NCBI RefSeq assembly: GCF_002102185.1
Contig: NZ_LQOW01000003.1
Coordinates: 62,001 to 126,000 of the forward strand
Direction of reading: 5' to 3'
From: Mycobacterium fragae
GTDB lineage: Bacteria > Actinomycetota > Actinomycetes > Mycobacteriales > Mycobacteriaceae
DNA length: 64,000 nucleotides
Shown one piece after another: positions 9,562-18,971 of this stretch. The translations under genes were made by a program, and so were the position numbers. The notes beneath the pieces are model-generated. The model made no database searches and was not told the origin of the DNA. It saw only the letters and a list, made by a program, of their open reading frames with translations. The stretch's first letter is position 1. Every line of letters starts with the position of its first letter.

Positions 9562-10421
9562 GAGTTGACGAACTCGACGACGACGTCGCTGAAGGCGTCG
9601 TTGTCGTCGCCGGCCGCGGTGTGCCCGGCGTCGGAGAGTTCGACGAACTCCGCGCCCGGCACCGTATCGAGGAAATGCCGCACGCCCTCCGGGCTGACCA
9701 CATCGGACAGTTTGCCGCGGATCAGCAGGACCGGAATCGTCAGATGCTTGGCGGCCTGCTCGAATTTCTCCGTGCGCAGCTGGGGGTCGTCGCCGGGCTT
9801 GGTCATGAACGCCGGATCCCAATGCCAGTACCAGCGGCCGTCGCGCAGCCGCAGATTCTTCTTCAAGCCCTCCGGGCTGCGCGGCTTGGTCCGATGCGGC
9901 AGGTACGCGGCGACGGCGTCGGCGGCCTCTTCAAGCGAGTCGAACCCGTGGAGGCCGCTGAACATGAATTCGCGGATGCGGGCGCTGCCGTTCTTCTCGA
10001 ACCGCGGCACCACGTCGACGAGGACCAGTCGGGTGACCTTGTCCGGCCCGGCCCGATCCGCGACCAGAATGCCGGTCAACCCGCCCATGCTGGCGCCTAT
10101 CAGCATGACGGGCCGGCCGATGGCATCGAGCACATGCATGACGTCCTCGGTCAAGGTCTCGACGTCGTAGTCGGCGTCCGGAGCCCGATCGCTGTCACCG
10201 TGACCACGGCTGTCGAGCGCGACCACGTGGAACCCCTCGTCGGCCAGCACCTGCCCGGTGTTCTTCCAGGAGAACCGGTTCTGGCCGCCGCCATGCAACA
10301 TCAGAATCGACGGCCGGTCGGCCGACGTGCCGGAGCCGCGATTCCACTCGTCAGCGACCAGGGTGATGCCGTCGACGCCCGAATACTCGACCGTCTGCGG
10401 AGTGCTGCTCACAGTAGTCAC
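9558..10421 (-). CDS. bpoB: Alpha/beta hydrolase, non-haem bromoperoxidase-like (BpoB)
   Basis: A 287-residue alpha/beta-fold hydrolase with the oxyanion motif LHGGGQNRFSW, the nucleophile elbow LIGASMGG (Ser), an acidic residue in the SDVVSPEG region and the late His in SDAGHTAAGDD. It corresponds to Rv1123c, called bromoperoxidase from sequence only; an esterase or C-C hydrolase role is equally possible. There is no signal peptide, so it is probably cytoplasmic. It converges with gnd with a four-base overlap. Confidence 0.85.
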
Positions 10422-10532
10422 GGGCCTCCTCTCGGTAGGTATCCCGCCTGACGTTACCGTCCGCGCCTCCCGGCGATGAGTTTCGGACCTTGGACGGGTC
10501 GATCATGATCGAACCGACAAAAAGGAGACGAC

Positions 10533-11015
10533 ATGCCAGCGATCACGCCGTCGCTATGGTTCGACAACAACCTGGAGGAGGCCGTCGAGTTCTACACGGC
10601 GGTCTTTCCGAACTCGCACATCGAGGCCCTGCACCGCTACACGGACGCCGGTCCTGGTGTACCGGGTGAGGTGGCCTGGGGAAGCTTCGTGCTGGACGGC
10701 ACCCGGTTCATCGGCATTAACGGAGGCCCGCAGTTTCCGTTCAGCGAAGCGGTGTCGTTCACGGTCGACTGCAAGGACCAGGATGAGGTCGACTATTACT
10801 GGGAGCGGTTGACCGATGGTGGCGAGGAATCGCAGTGCGGTTGGCTGAAGGACCGCTACGGGCTGAGCTGGCAGATCACCCCGCAGCGGCTTATCGAGTT
10901 GGTCAACGATCCCGACCCGGCGCGCGCGACGGCGGCGACCAAGGCGATGCACGGCATGCGCAAGATCGTCATTGCGGATCTGGAAAACGCGGTGGCAAAC
11001 GTGGCGCACGACTGA
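10533..11015 (+). CDS. VOC/PhnB-like (3-demethylubiquinone methyltransferase-like) protein
   Basis: A 160-residue single-domain protein of the vicinal-oxygen-chelate superfamily, PhnB subgroup: PSLWFDNNLEEAVEFYTAVF at the N-terminus, WGSFVLDGTRFIGINGGP, and DRYGLSWQITPQRL. PhnB-like proteins lack a settled activity; the PF06983 name 3-demethylubiquinone-9 methyltransferase is misleading. The ATG at 10533 follows AAAAGGAG. This gene is not between bpoB and ephC in M. tuberculosis as remembered, so it is an accessory gene here. Confidence 0.85.
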   Translation: MPAITPSLWFDNNLEEAVEFYTAVFPNSHIEALHRYTDAGPGVPGEVAWGSFVLDGTRFIGINGGPQFPFSEAVSFTVDCKDQDEVDYYWERLTDGGEESQCGWLKDRYGLSWQITPQRLIELVNDPDPARATAATKAMHGMRKIVIADLENAVANVAHD

Positions 11016-11043
11016 GCCAGGGCTGCTGGAATACGTTGGAGCC

Positions 11044-11559
11044 GTGCGCGCGGGAACCAACGTTTTATCCACCAAACCCGCGGGGCCGACGGAGCGGACG
11101 GCGCTAATCGCGGGCCTGATCGGGGCGGCGGTGCTGGCAGCGCTCGTTGGCTGGCTGGGCTTTCGAGCGTATGAGGCCCACACCATCAAGGCGCAGCGCG
11201 ACCTGTTCGTGCAAACGGCTCGGCAGGCAGCGGTGAACCTGAGCACGGTCGACTACGAGCATGCCGCCGACGACGCGCAACGGATCCTCGATTCGGCGAC
11301 CGGCAAGTTCTACGACAGCTTCTCTCACCGCAAGCAGTCCTACATCGACAACGCCACGCAGACGCGGTCGAAACAGACCGGTGCCGTCATCGACGCCGGA
11401 TTGGAATCGCAAACGAGAAACGCGGGCCGGGTGCTGGTGGCGGTGGCAGTGCGCGATGCGAGCCGGGCCGAACAGGAGCCGCAGTTCTGGCGGATGCGGA
11501 TCACGGTGCAGAAGACGGGCGAGGTCGGCAAGGTTTCCGACGTGGAATTCGTGCCATGA
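11044..11559 (+). CDS. Mce-associated membrane protein 1
   Basis: A 171-residue protein with one N-terminal membrane span (TALIAGLIGAAVLAALVGWL) and a mostly helical extracytoplasmic part (QRILDSATGKFYDSFSHRK and the beta-rich end DASRAEQEPQFWRM), the layout of Mce-associated (Mam) proteins such as Rv1362c/Rv1363c. Mam proteins stabilise Mce lipid importers, but no mce operon is in this window. GTG at 11044 is chosen because it starts just after the preceding gene; a longer reading would overlap that gene. Its stop overlaps the next start (ATGA), so the two are translationally coupled. Confidence 0.8.
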   Translation: MRAGTNVLSTKPAGPTERTALIAGLIGAAVLAALVGWLGFRAYEAHTIKAQRDLFVQTARQAAVNLSTVDYEHAADDAQRILDSATGKFYDSFSHRKQSYIDNATQTRSKQTGAVIDAGLESQTRNAGRVLVAVAVRDASRAEQEPQFWRMRITVQKTGEVGKVSDVEFVP

Positions 11560-12053
11560 CCAAATACCGGGTCAACTGGTTGCGGGTGCTGGTCTACGGT
11601 CTGCTTCCCGGTATGGCATTGCTGCTGGCGATGGCCGCGGGCTTTCTGAAGTGGCATGACTCGTCGATTCGTGACACTGACATCGCCCGCAGCCAATCCG
11701 TCAAGGCCGCAAAGGATTCCGCCATCGCACTGCTTTCCTTCCGATCCGACACCATCGAGAAGGACGTGGCTGCCGCGCGGGAGCGGTTGACTGGTGGCTT
11801 CCGCGACAGCTACACGCAAGTGACACAGGAAGCGCTCATTCCTAATGCGAAAGAGCAGCACGTCTCCGCGATCGCCCATGTTCCCGCAGCGGCGTCGGTG
11901 TTGGCGACCGAGAATCACGCGGTGGTCCTGGTATTCGTCGACCAGATGGTGACCATCGGCAACTCGCCGCCGGCCGATAGCTCCTCGAGTGTCCGGGTGA
12001 CCCTCGATAAAAGCGGGGAGCGGTGGCTGGTCTCGGGCTTCGACCAGTTCTGA
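11556..12053 (+). CDS. Mce-associated membrane protein 2
   Basis: A 165-residue partner of the preceding gene with the same architecture: a basic start, one membrane helix (VLVYGLLPGMALLLAMAAGF), then an extracytoplasmic domain containing KAAKDSAIALLSFRSDTIEK and the conserved-style end GERWLVSGFDQF. Mce-associated proteins often occur as such tandem pairs. The ATGA overlap with the upstream gene implies co-translation. An orphan lipid-transport accessory or envelope-structure role is inferred, not shown. Confidence 0.8.
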   Translation: MTKYRVNWLRVLVYGLLPGMALLLAMAAGFLKWHDSSIRDTDIARSQSVKAAKDSAIALLSFRSDTIEKDVAAARERLTGGFRDSYTQVTQEALIPNAKEQHVSAIAHVPAAASVLATENHAVVLVFVDQMVTIGNSPPADSSSSVRVTLDKSGERWLVSGFDQF

Positions 12054-12088
12054 GAGGCTGGGCGCGGAGGATAGCGGAGGATGAAGCG

Positions 12089-12994
12089 ATGACCGGACCC
12101 CGCTGGATCGACGTTCAGGCACCGACCGTCGACTTGAAGGCCCTGACCTGGGGGCCACCCGACGGCCCGATCGCATTGTGCCTGCACGGATTCCCCGATA
12201 CGGCGTACAGCTGGCGCAAGTTCGCTCCCAGGCTGGCCGAGTCGGGCTGGCGGGTGGTGGCGCCGTTCACGCGTGGGTATGCGCCGTCGTCGATTCCCTC
12301 CGATGGCAGCTATCACATCGGCGCGCTGATGGACGATGCGCTGCGGGTGCGGTCGGCGGCCGGCGGCTCTGATCGCGATGTGGTCATCGGTCACGACTGG
12401 GGTGCGATCGCCGCGACGGGGTTGGCCGCGCTGCCCGACAGCCCGTTTGCCAAGGCGGTGATCATGTCGGTGCCGCTGGCGGCGGCATTTCGACCGCTGC
12501 GGCGGGTGCCCGACGGGGGCCGGTTACTCGCTCAACTGCCCCACCAGCTAGTGCGCAGCTGGTACAGCATGTACTTCCAGTTGCCTTGGCTACCAGAACG
12601 TTCCGCGTCCTGGATAGTGCCGCGGCTGTGGCGGCGCTGGTCGCCGAACTATGACGCCGAGGAGGATCTTCGCCACGTCGACGCCGCGATCGGGACCCCG
12701 GAGAGCTGGCGAGCCGCGCTGGGAACCTACCGAGCCACGCTCCGCAACACGCGGCCGCCTGCCCAGTACGCCGAGCTGCACCGGCGCTGGAAGTCGGCAC
12801 CAACGCTGCCCAGCCTGTACTTGCATGGTCGCGAAGACGGCTGTTTTGCACCGGTTTTCGCGCACTGGACGGAAAAGGTGCTTCCCCCCGGGAGCGACGT
12901 GGCCATCGTCGAACACGCCGGGCACTTTCTACAGCTCGACGAGCCGGAGAAGGTTGCCGATTTGGTGTTGAGGTTCACCGGCTCAGCGGGCTAG
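12089..12994 (+). CDS. ephC: Epoxide hydrolase-type alpha/beta hydrolase
   Basis: A 301-residue alpha/beta hydrolase with the epoxide-hydrolase signature: oxyanion HGFPDTAYSW, Asp nucleophile in VIGHDWGAIAA, a cap domain with Tyr residues (RSWYSMYFQLPWLP) and the catalytic His in VEHAGHFLQLDEP. It hydrates epoxides to diols; the physiological substrate is unknown. The ATG at 12089 is chosen because GGAGG lies at 12076-12080; an earlier in-frame start would overlap the upstream gene. Position and sequence match Rv1124 (EphC). It is 35 bases behind the Mce-associated pair and may be in the same transcript. Confidence 0.88.
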   Translation: MTGPRWIDVQAPTVDLKALTWGPPDGPIALCLHGFPDTAYSWRKFAPRLAESGWRVVAPFTRGYAPSSIPSDGSYHIGALMDDALRVRSAAGGSDRDVVIGHDWGAIAATGLAALPDSPFAKAVIMSVPLAAAFRPLRRVPDGGRLLAQLPHQLVRSWYSMYFQLPWLPERSASWIVPRLWRRWSPNYDAEEDLRHVDAAIGTPESWRAALGTYRATLRNTRPPAQYAELHRRWKSAPTLPSLYLHGREDGCFAPVFAHWTEKVLPPGSDVAIVEHAGHFLQLDEPEKVADLVLRFTGSAG

Positions 12995-13122
12995 GGAACG
13001 TCGTCGTCCTCGTCCGGGCCCGGCCGTCCGGGGTATTTGAGCCGGTCAGTGGCATGATCCGCAAGGCCCTCGACTTGGTCGATAACGAAAGCGCGTGACT
13101 CGCAGACAGTGGCGGCTGCATT

Positions 13123-14268
13123 GTGATGAACTCGGAAACGATGATTTCCGACATTCCCAGCCAAACACTGCCCCCGGAAGCCGAAATCGGCTTCGTCGAC
13201 CTCGGCCCGCTGACCCTCGAAAGCGGTGCAGTGATCGACGATGTCCGTATCGCCGTGCAGCGCTGGGGTGAATTGTCGCCAACGCGTGACAACGTGGTGG
13301 TTGTGCTGCACGCGCTCACCGGCAATTCGCACATCACCGGCCCCGCCGCGTCCGGGCATCCCACGGTCGGCTGGTGGGAGGGGGTGGCCGGGCCGGGTGC
13401 GCCGATCGACACCAACCGCTGGTGCGTGGTGGCCACCAATGTGCTGGGCGGTTGCAATGGTTCTACCGGGCCCGGCTCGCTTGCCCCGGACGGAAAGCCA
13501 TGGGGCTCGAGATTTCCGCACATTTCGATGCGGGATGTGGTTGAGGCGGATGTCGCGGCGCTTGCGGCGCTGGGTATCGACGAGGTTGCCGCCGTCATCG
13601 GCGGATCCATGGGTGGCTTAAGGGCTTTGGAGTGGATCGTGAGCCACCCGGACCGAGTCCGCGCCGGACTGCTGGTGGCAATCGGCGCTCGCACCCCCGC
13701 GGACCAGATCGCTCACATGACCACCCAGATTGCGCTCATCAAGGCCGACCCGAACTGGCAGGGTGGCGATTATTACGGCACCGGGCGCAAGCCCGATTTC
13801 GGGATGTCCATCGCCCGTCGCTTCGCGCACCTGACCTACCGAGGCGAGGCCGAGCTCGACACTCGGTTCGGCAACGACAGCCAGGCGGGCGAAGACCCGA
13901 CGAACGGCGGCCGTTACGCGGTCCAAAGCTACCTGGAACACCAGGGCGACAAGCTGGTGGACCGCTTTGACGCCGGAAGCTACGTGGCGTTGATGGCGTT
14001 GTGCAACCACCATGACGTAGGCCGTGGCCGCGGCGGGTTGCGAAAAGCGCTGCGGGGGTGCCCGGTACCCGTCGTGGTCGCTGGTATCACCTCCGACCGG
14101 CTCTACCCGCTGAGGTTGCAGGAGGAGCTGGCCGAGCTACTGCCCGGCTGCACCGGCCTGCACGTGATCGAGTCCGCCTACGGGCACGATGGCTTCCTGG
14201 TGGAATTCGAGGCGGTCAGCGACTTGATCCGCGAGACCCTCGAATTGGCAGAGAACGGGGGCGCGTGA
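13123..14268 (+). CDS. metX: Homoserine O-acetyltransferase (MetX)
   Basis: It acetylates L-homoserine with acetyl-CoA in methionine biosynthesis. The ~381-residue alpha/beta-fold enzyme has the Ser nucleophile in [14 protein letters not shown], the Asp in [13 protein letters not shown], the His in [11 protein letters not shown], and the family motifs [14 protein letters not shown] and [12 protein letters not shown]. Starts are possible at GTG 13123, ATG 13126 and ATG 13141; the last gives a family-like N-terminus ([10 protein letters not shown]). In M. tuberculosis metX sits beside the sulfhydrylase gene elsewhere (Rv3340-Rv3341), but no sulfhydrylase gene is here. This may be a relocated or second copy. 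It directly precedes the 13E12 insertion zone. Confidence 0.92.
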   Translation: MMNSETMISDIPSQTLPPEAEIGFVDLGPLTLESGAVIDDVRIAVQRWGELSPTRDNVVVVLHALTGNSHITGPAASGHPTVGWWEGVAGPGAPIDTNRWCVVATNVLGGCNGSTGPGSLAPDGKPWGSRFPHISMRDVVEADVAALAALGIDEVAAVIGGSMGGLRALEWIVSHPDRVRAGLLVAIGARTPADQIAHMTTQIALIKADPNWQGGDYYGTGRKPDFGMSIARRFAHLTYRGEAELDTRFGNDSQAGEDPTNGGRYAVQSYLEHQGDKLVDRFDAGSYVALMALCNHHDVGRGRGGLRKALRGCPVPVVVAGITSDRLYPLRLQEELAELLPGCTGLHVIESAYGHDGFLVEFEAVSDLIRETLELAENGGA

Positions 14269-14287
14269 CGACCGGGTAGGCGAGCGC

Positions 14288-14365
14288 TTACCACTCGTCA
14301 TCGTCGTCGGCGAGGAGTTTTTCGGGGTGGTGGAAGGTGTTGGTTCGGCGTTGGCCGCGAACTTC
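14288..14365 (-). pseudogene. 3' remnant of a 13E12-family (DUF222/HNH) gene
   Basis: Reading leftward, the last ~24 codons encode [21 protein letters not shown] and a stop. This is nearly the same as the C-terminus of the complete 13E12 protein at 16270 ([20 protein letters not shown]). The DNA matches over roughly 60 bases (gaggagttt-t/c-tcggggtggtgg and on) and the match ends abruptly near 14365. No upstream 13E12 sequence remains. It is the left scar of an insertion or recombination at a 13E12 repeat. Confidence 0.75.
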
Positions 14366-14478
14366 TGAAGTACCTTTTAATCGGCACAAGGTTAAGGCAG
14401 CTGCCAGGGTGTTAGCCACACCCAGCGCCCGCAGGACGATGCATGGCCGACGGCTATGGCTGGTAGTCAGATCTGCGC

Positions 14479-15081
14479 TCAGCGATGCGCATCGATCAGA
14501 TCGGCAACCGCCTTCTGGGCATCTTTTGTGGACAGCGGGCGAGCGTCGAACATCTCCCCGATCATCATCGCTACCGGTGCAGTCCATAGCAGCATGCTCA
14601 ACGCGACGGCATGTTCGCCATCGGTGGCGGCATTTAATCGCGCCATCATGTTCGCCAGCGCCACGCCCAGACGTTGCATGGGTTGCCCCGCAAGCGCGCC
14701 ACGCAACTGCTTGGTGGAGATGAGAATTTCCAATCCCGCCATCGCTTTCGGATTGGCAAACGCTTCCCACGTAGTCCGCACCAACTCTTCCGTGCCCGTG
14801 ACTTGCGCCGGATCGGCTAACAGATCAAGTGATGCGCCGAGGCGATCAACTGCATCTTCGATTACCGCAGTCAACAGGCCATCGCGGTCGCCGAAGTGAT
14901 GTTGGATGACACCCCAACTCAGGCCGGCTCGTTCAATGATGTGCCGTGCGCTAGCCGCCGAGAAACCTTCCTCGCGAATGCACCGGACCGTCTCGTCGAT
15001 GAGTAAATCGCGGGTCCGATCCCCACGCTCCTGCCGCCCGGTACTTGGACGACGCGGGGCGGTTCGTGCTCTGTCAGCCAT
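14479..15081 (-). CDS. TetR-family transcriptional regulator
   Basis: A 200-residue TetR regulator. The N-terminal helix-turn-helix is RTRDLLIDETVRCIREEGFS, then ASARHIIERAGLSWGVIQHHFGDRDGLL, and a helical C-terminal ligand domain follows. It is divergent from the membrane protein at 15211 across ~130 bases, the usual arrangement for a local repressor and its target. The ligand is unknown. The pair lies between a 13E12 remnant and a complete 13E12 gene, so it looks like imported cargo. Confidence 0.88.
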   Translation of the reverse strand: MADRARTAPRRPSTGRQERGDRTRDLLIDETVRCIREEGFSAASARHIIERAGLSWGVIQHHFGDRDGLLTAVIEDAVDRLGASLDLLADPAQVTGTEELVRTTWEAFANPKAMAGLEILISTKQLRGALAGQPMQRLGVALANMMARLNAATDGEHAVALSMLLWTAPVAMMIGEMFDARPLSTKDAQKAVADLIDAHR

Positions 15082-15210
15082 CTCCGCAGTACGCCCTGCT
15101 CAGCGCCTTCCATCTCATTCACAGCACCTTAGATCACGGCTCTTGCCCTTAAAACATTGCATGTGCCATTCTTCAGGCATGCAGCTACCCAAGCGAACGG
15201 TAGGGGGGCC

Positions 15211-15972
15211 ATGACGGAGACGATTAACGCCGACGAACACCAGGGATCGCGGCAGAGGCGCGGTCTCTCGTCACTGCAAAAGTCGTTGTTCGGAGTTCTG
15301 GCGTTCTTCTTCGCCATCCATATCGTGTTCTGGTACCTCGAATTTCACGCCGGGGTTTCCCATATGGTCGCTTCCACCGGATTGGTGGTTGTCGTCGTTG
15401 GCTGTTTCTTGACGGCGCTTGCTCTGCCGTGGCTGCCGCTTGCGGGCCGTCGCGACTGGACCACGTCGGAGCGGCTGAGCGCGATGGTGATCGTGTGGGT
15501 GTTCATCGCTCTGATCCCACGATTCATCTGGGAGTTGCCGTGGCTCCTTCTGTTCGACCAGATCAGGGCCGGCGTACAGAAAGGCGCTCTGTGGACGTAT
15601 ATGTGGGCGCCCATCCTGCTCGGAGGCGATGCACGCTACTTAAACGGTGACCCGCTCATCGTCGTCCTTGAGTGGATTGCCTTCTTCGTCGGCCTCTTCG
15701 AGGCTTACGCGATGGTGCAGTTCTTCCGGAATGGAGAGCGATTCACCAGCACTCAACTCTCCTTCATCATGGGCGGAATGATCGTGGAGGTCACGCTGCC
15801 AGCGGTCTACTTCGGGGTAGAGATCGCGAACAATCTGCAGAGCATGAGCAGTCCCGTTGAGATGTGGATCAAGTTCGTGGTCCTGAACCTCTTGTGGTGC
15901 ACCATGCCCTTCGTCACCTATTTCTGGGGCGTGCACAGGTTGGCGCGGCAGGATCTTGCGGTCAAGTTTTAG
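15211..15972 (+). CDS. Polytopic membrane protein of unknown family, probable TetR target
   Basis: A 253-residue protein with about seven hydrophobic segments (for example LFGVLAFFFAIHIVFWYLEF, VASTGLVVVVVGCFLTALAL, LSAMVIVWVFIALIPRFIW, FVVLNLLWCTMPFVTYFWGV). Conserved-looking polar residues lie within the spans (the FIWELPW and VEVTLPAVYFGVE stretches), suggesting an enzyme or carrier rather than a plain anchor. I do not recognise the family; an EXPERA/emopamil-binding-like fold is a weak alternative. The ATG at 15211 with TAGGGGGG just upstream is chosen over an in-frame ATG at 15157. It is probably controlled by the divergent TetR gene. Confidence 0.6.
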   Translation: MTETINADEHQGSRQRRGLSSLQKSLFGVLAFFFAIHIVFWYLEFHAGVSHMVASTGLVVVVVGCFLTALALPWLPLAGRRDWTTSERLSAMVIVWVFIALIPRFIWELPWLLLFDQIRAGVQKGALWTYMWAPILLGGDARYLNGDPLIVVLEWIAFFVGLFEAYAMVQFFRNGERFTSTQLSFIMGGMIVEVTLPAVYFGVEIANNLQSMSSPVEMWIKFVVLNLLWCTMPFVTYFWGVHRLARQDLAVKF

Positions 15973-16269
15973 CTTGTTTGATGGTGCGAATTGCCCGCGA
16001 TGGACGTGGGCGGAGTACGGTGCGCGACCCCATGATCGGTCAGGACTCAAGTTCGAAGATTGAGGCACGCAGCAACTGACCGGCGATCCGAGCGGCTGGC
16101 TCGAAGGAAGCCGCGCAGCCCCGGCTCGCACGTTGCGAGCCGACGAGGCGTTGCCGATGTTCGCGATATCCGTCGGCGCATCGCTGGTCCGCAGCGACGA
16201 GCGGATCGCCCCGGCCGACGGTGTTGGCGCGGTGCTGCGGTACGCGCCGACGCTGCACTAGCGCGCGCG
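15973..16269. other. Intergenic stretch without a recognised gene
   Basis: About 300 bases separate the membrane-protein gene from the 13E12 gene. One plus-strand frame from ~16062 to 16261 is open and ends ADGVGAVLRYAPTLH, but it has no convincing start and I do not recognise it. It may be the tail of a gene lost when the cassette entered. No promoter, repeat or RNA signal is evident. Confidence 0.4.
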
Positions 16270-17637
16270 TCACGGTCCGTCGTCGTCTTCGTCGTCGCGG
16301 AGGAGTTTCTCGGGGTGGTGGAAGGTGTTGGTGCGGGGTTGGCCGTAATCCAGATGGGGTGGGGGGATCCACTCGGTGTCGCCGTTGGCGTTTTTGCGGG
16401 TGGTCCAGCCGTCGTCGGTGACCAGTTTGTGGTGGGGGCCGCAGGCTTGGGTGAGGTCGTTGACGTCGGTTACGCCGCATTGGGCGTAGGCAGTGGCGTG
16501 GTGGGCTTCAGTGAGGTAGCCCGGCACGTCGCAATTCGGAAATGAGCAGCCGCGGTCCTTGGCGTGCAGCACAATTCGCTGGCCCGGTGAGGCCAGGCGC
16601 TTGGTGTGGTAAAGCCCGATCGCCTTGCCCTTGTCGAAAATGGCCAAGTAATGGTGGGCATTACTCGCCATGCGGATCACATCGCTCATCGGCAGCAGGG
16701 TGCCGCCAGCGGTGAGCGCTTTACCGCACCTGGATTCGAGCTCGGCCAGGGTGGTGGACACGATGATGCTGGCGGGCAGCCCGTTGTGTTGGCCCAGATC
16801 ACCGGAGGCCAACAGCGCACGACCCGCCACAGTGAGCGCGTCATGGTTGCGTTGGCCGGCGCTTCGGGTGTCGTTTTCGATGGCTTGCTGCGATGGTGTT
16901 CCGCTCACACAGGGATCGGGATCGTCGGGTTTGCACATGCCGGGCGCGCCCAGCTTGGCGACGACCGCGTCGAGGGTGGCGCGGGCCTCGGGCGTCAGAT
17001 AACCGGTGATCGGGCTCATGCCGTCGAGGCCTTGTTTGCCGATGATGAGGCTGCGCCGGCGGGCCCGATCGTTGTCGGTGAAGTCGCCGTCGGGGTTGAG
17101 GCAGTCGGTAAGCTTGTCGGCCAGCTTGCTCAACTCGTCTGGGCGATGCTGGCCGCCCAACCGGGCCAGCTGCTCCTCGGCTTTCTGACGGGTTTCCACG
17201 TCGACGAAGTCGGGGAGGCGGTGGACAAAGCCGCGGATCACCGCCACATGTGCGGTCCCGATGCGTCCGGCCCGCTGGGCCTCAGCGGTGGCGGTCAGTA
17301 GCGGCGGCAATGGTTCGCCGGTGATGGCCGTGCGCGGCCCCAGATCCTCCGCTTCGTGGATGCGCCGTGAGGCTTCGGCGCGGGTGATGCGCAGCCGGTT
17401 GGCCAGCGCGGACGGCAGCTTGCCGCCCAACTCGGTGGCATCGGCCTGCTGGGCGACCTGGTTGATCAGCGGATGCTCGACGGCCGGAAGGCGGCGGCGG
17501 AAGGTCTCGCAACGTTGGAGCATCACCAGCCGCTCCGGCGTGGTCAGCGCGTCGAAGGACAACTCCAGGGCACGGTCGAGGTCGGCCTCGAGCGCGTCGA
17601 GGACCTCGACGATCTCATCCCGGCTGCTCGAACACAT
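16270..17637 (-). CDS. 13E12 repeat family protein (DUF222 plus HNH endonuclease domain)
   Basis: A complete 455-residue member of the mycobacterial REP13E12 family. Residues ~1-330 form DUF222 ([55 protein letters not shown]). The C-terminus has an HNH nuclease module with the zinc-type motif [10 protein letters not shown], the [10 protein letters not shown] core, and [14 protein letters not shown]. The family's activity is unproven, but these genes are mobile or recombinogenic repeats, and the prophage phiRv1 is known to integrate into them. The extreme 3' end is duplicated at 14288-14365. In M. tuberculosis the local copy (Rv1128c) lies instead between ppdK and prpR. Confidence 0.92.
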   Translation of the reverse strand: MCSSSRDEIVEVLDALEADLDRALELSFDALTTPERLVMLQRCETFRRRLPAVEHPLINQVAQQADATELGGKLPSALANRLRITRAEASRRIHEAEDLGPRTAITGEPLPPLLTATAEAQRAGRIGTAHVAVIRGFVHRLPDFVDVETRQKAEEQLARLGGQHRPDELSKLADKLTDCLNPDGDFTDNDRARRRSLIIGKQGLDGMSPITGYLTPEARATLDAVVAKLGAPGMCKPDDPDPCVSGTPSQQAIENDTRSAGQRNHDALTVAGRALLASGDLGQHNGLPASIIVSTTLAELESRCGKALTAGGTLLPMSDVIRMASNAHHYLAIFDKGKAIGLYHTKRLASPGQRIVLHAKDRGCSFPNCDVPGYLTEAHHATAYAQCGVTDVNDLTQACGPHHKLVTDDGWTTRKNANGDTEWIPPPHLDYGQPRTNTFHHPEKLLRDDEDDDGP

Positions 17638-17731
17638 GTTCGAATATTATCCATTCAGGCCGACGCGCGGCCACCGACAATGCGCCGTCTGTGGATATAA
17701 GTCGGACTGTGGACAACTTAGGGTGGGTGTC

Positions 17732-18970
17732 ATGCCGGCCCGGATGGCCGCGGTTGACGCGCAGTTCTATTGGATGTCGGCCAAGATCCCCAGCGACCAG
17801 TTCCTGCTCTACGCATTCGACGGCGAGCCGGCTGACTTCACGCGCGCCGTCGAGGAGGTCCGCAGCCGCGCCCACGCCTGTCCAGACTTGACGATGCGCG
17901 TCGACGACGGATCGGCGTGGACCTATCCGCGGTGGGTGCCGGCGGCCGTCGAGTCCGATCAGCTGCTGCGCCATCGCCTCGATGACGACAGCTGGCGAGG
18001 CTGTCTGGAGGCCGTGGTCCGGCTCGCCGATGACCAGCTCGACGTCCGTCGAGCCCAGTGGCGCTTGCACCTGTTCTCGCCCGTGTACGGCATTCCGGGC
18101 GCCGCCGGCTCGGGCACCGTCGGGGTCATGCAGGTCGCACACGCGCTGGCCGACGGGGCGCGCGCCTCGGCGCTGGCCGCCTGGTTGTTCGGCCGGGCAG
18201 AACCCGTACCCGAGGTGACGAGGTTGTCGCCGGGCTTCCTGCCGTGGCGCGCCGTGAACGCGGCGCGCACCCACCGCAAGCTCGTGCGCGACACCCGCGC
18301 CGGGATCCTGCGCCCTCCCGCCCCGTCACGGCCCGTGCTGTCCATCAATGCCCGGCCCGCGGGCAAACGCACGGTGCGCACGCTGGTGCGCAAACGCGCG
18401 CAGCTGCGTGGCCCCACGGTCACCGTCGCCGTGCTCGCCGCGGTGTCCGGTGCGCTTGCCGGGCATCTCGGCGATTCGGCCGGACCGCTGGGCGCCGAGG
18501 TGCCGATGGCCAAACCCGGTGTGCGCCATGCCCATAACCACTTTGCCAACGTCCCGGTCGGGCTGTATCCGGACCTGCCTTGGCAGGCCCGGGTCGAGCG
18601 GATCGCCGCGGACCTGGCCAACGCCCGGCGCCGCTCGCAGCACCCGGCGGTGCGCGCGGCCGACCGGGCCTTCGCCGCGGTGCCCGCTCCGCTACTGCGC
18701 TGGGGCGTCAGCCAATTCGACCCGAACGTGCGACCCCCGCAGGTGTCCGGCAACACCGTGGTGTCAAGCGTTGACCGCGGGCCCGCGGACCTGCGCTTCG
18801 GCGACGCGCCGGTGCTGCTGACCGCCGGCTATCCGGCACTATCACCGGCGATGGGCCTCACACACGGTGTACACGGTATCGGCGACACGGTCGCGATCAG
18901 TGTCCACACGGCCGAATCGGCGATCGGCGACGTCGACACCTACGTGCAGCGCCTGGACGCAGAGCTGTAA
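17732..18970 (+). CDS. Wax ester synthase/acyltransferase-like protein (Rv1125-like)
   Basis: A 412-residue protein related to the WES/DGAT condensing superfamily. It begins MPARMAAVDAQFYWMSAKIP, which matches the family's start, and has the condensation motif as VAHALADGARAS: the catalytic second His and the DG of HHxxxDG are kept, but the first His is Ala. A C-terminal NTVVSSVDRGPADLRFGDAP stretch resembles the second half-domain. Such enzymes esterify acyl-CoA with alcohols or diacylglycerol; activity here is uncertain because of the altered motif. The frame is open much further upstream, but that part overlaps the divergent 13E12 gene, so the ATG at 17732 is used. Confidence 0.75.
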   Translation: MPARMAAVDAQFYWMSAKIPSDQFLLYAFDGEPADFTRAVEEVRSRAHACPDLTMRVDDGSAWTYPRWVPAAVESDQLLRHRLDDDSWRGCLEAVVRLADDQLDVRRAQWRLHLFSPVYGIPGAAGSGTVGVMQVAHALADGARASALAAWLFGRAEPVPEVTRLSPGFLPWRAVNAARTHRKLVRDTRAGILRPPAPSRPVLSINARPAGKRTVRTLVRKRAQLRGPTVTVAVLAAVSGALAGHLGDSAGPLGAEVPMAKPGVRHAHNHFANVPVGLYPDLPWQARVERIAADLANARRRSQHPAVRAADRAFAAVPAPLLRWGVSQFDPNVRPPQVSGNTVVSSVDRGPADLRFGDAPVLLTAGYPALSPAMGLTHGVHGIGDTVAISVHTAESAIGDVDTYVQRLDAEL

Positions 18971-18971
18971 C

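Noticed and set aside
12991..13110. Minus-strand peptide ending RPGPDEDDDVP between ephC and metX
   Set aside because: It looks slightly protein-like and has an acidic end, but I cannot link it to any family and most of its frame is antisense to metX. Possible gene remnant, not supported.
16062..16261. Open plus frame before the 13E12 gene ending LRYAPTLH
   Set aside because: No start codon in a sensible place and no family recognised; treated as intergenic.
17261..17731. Upstream extension of the Rv1125-like frame
   Set aside because: It overlaps the divergent 13E12 gene and is its antisense shadow; the family start is at 17732.
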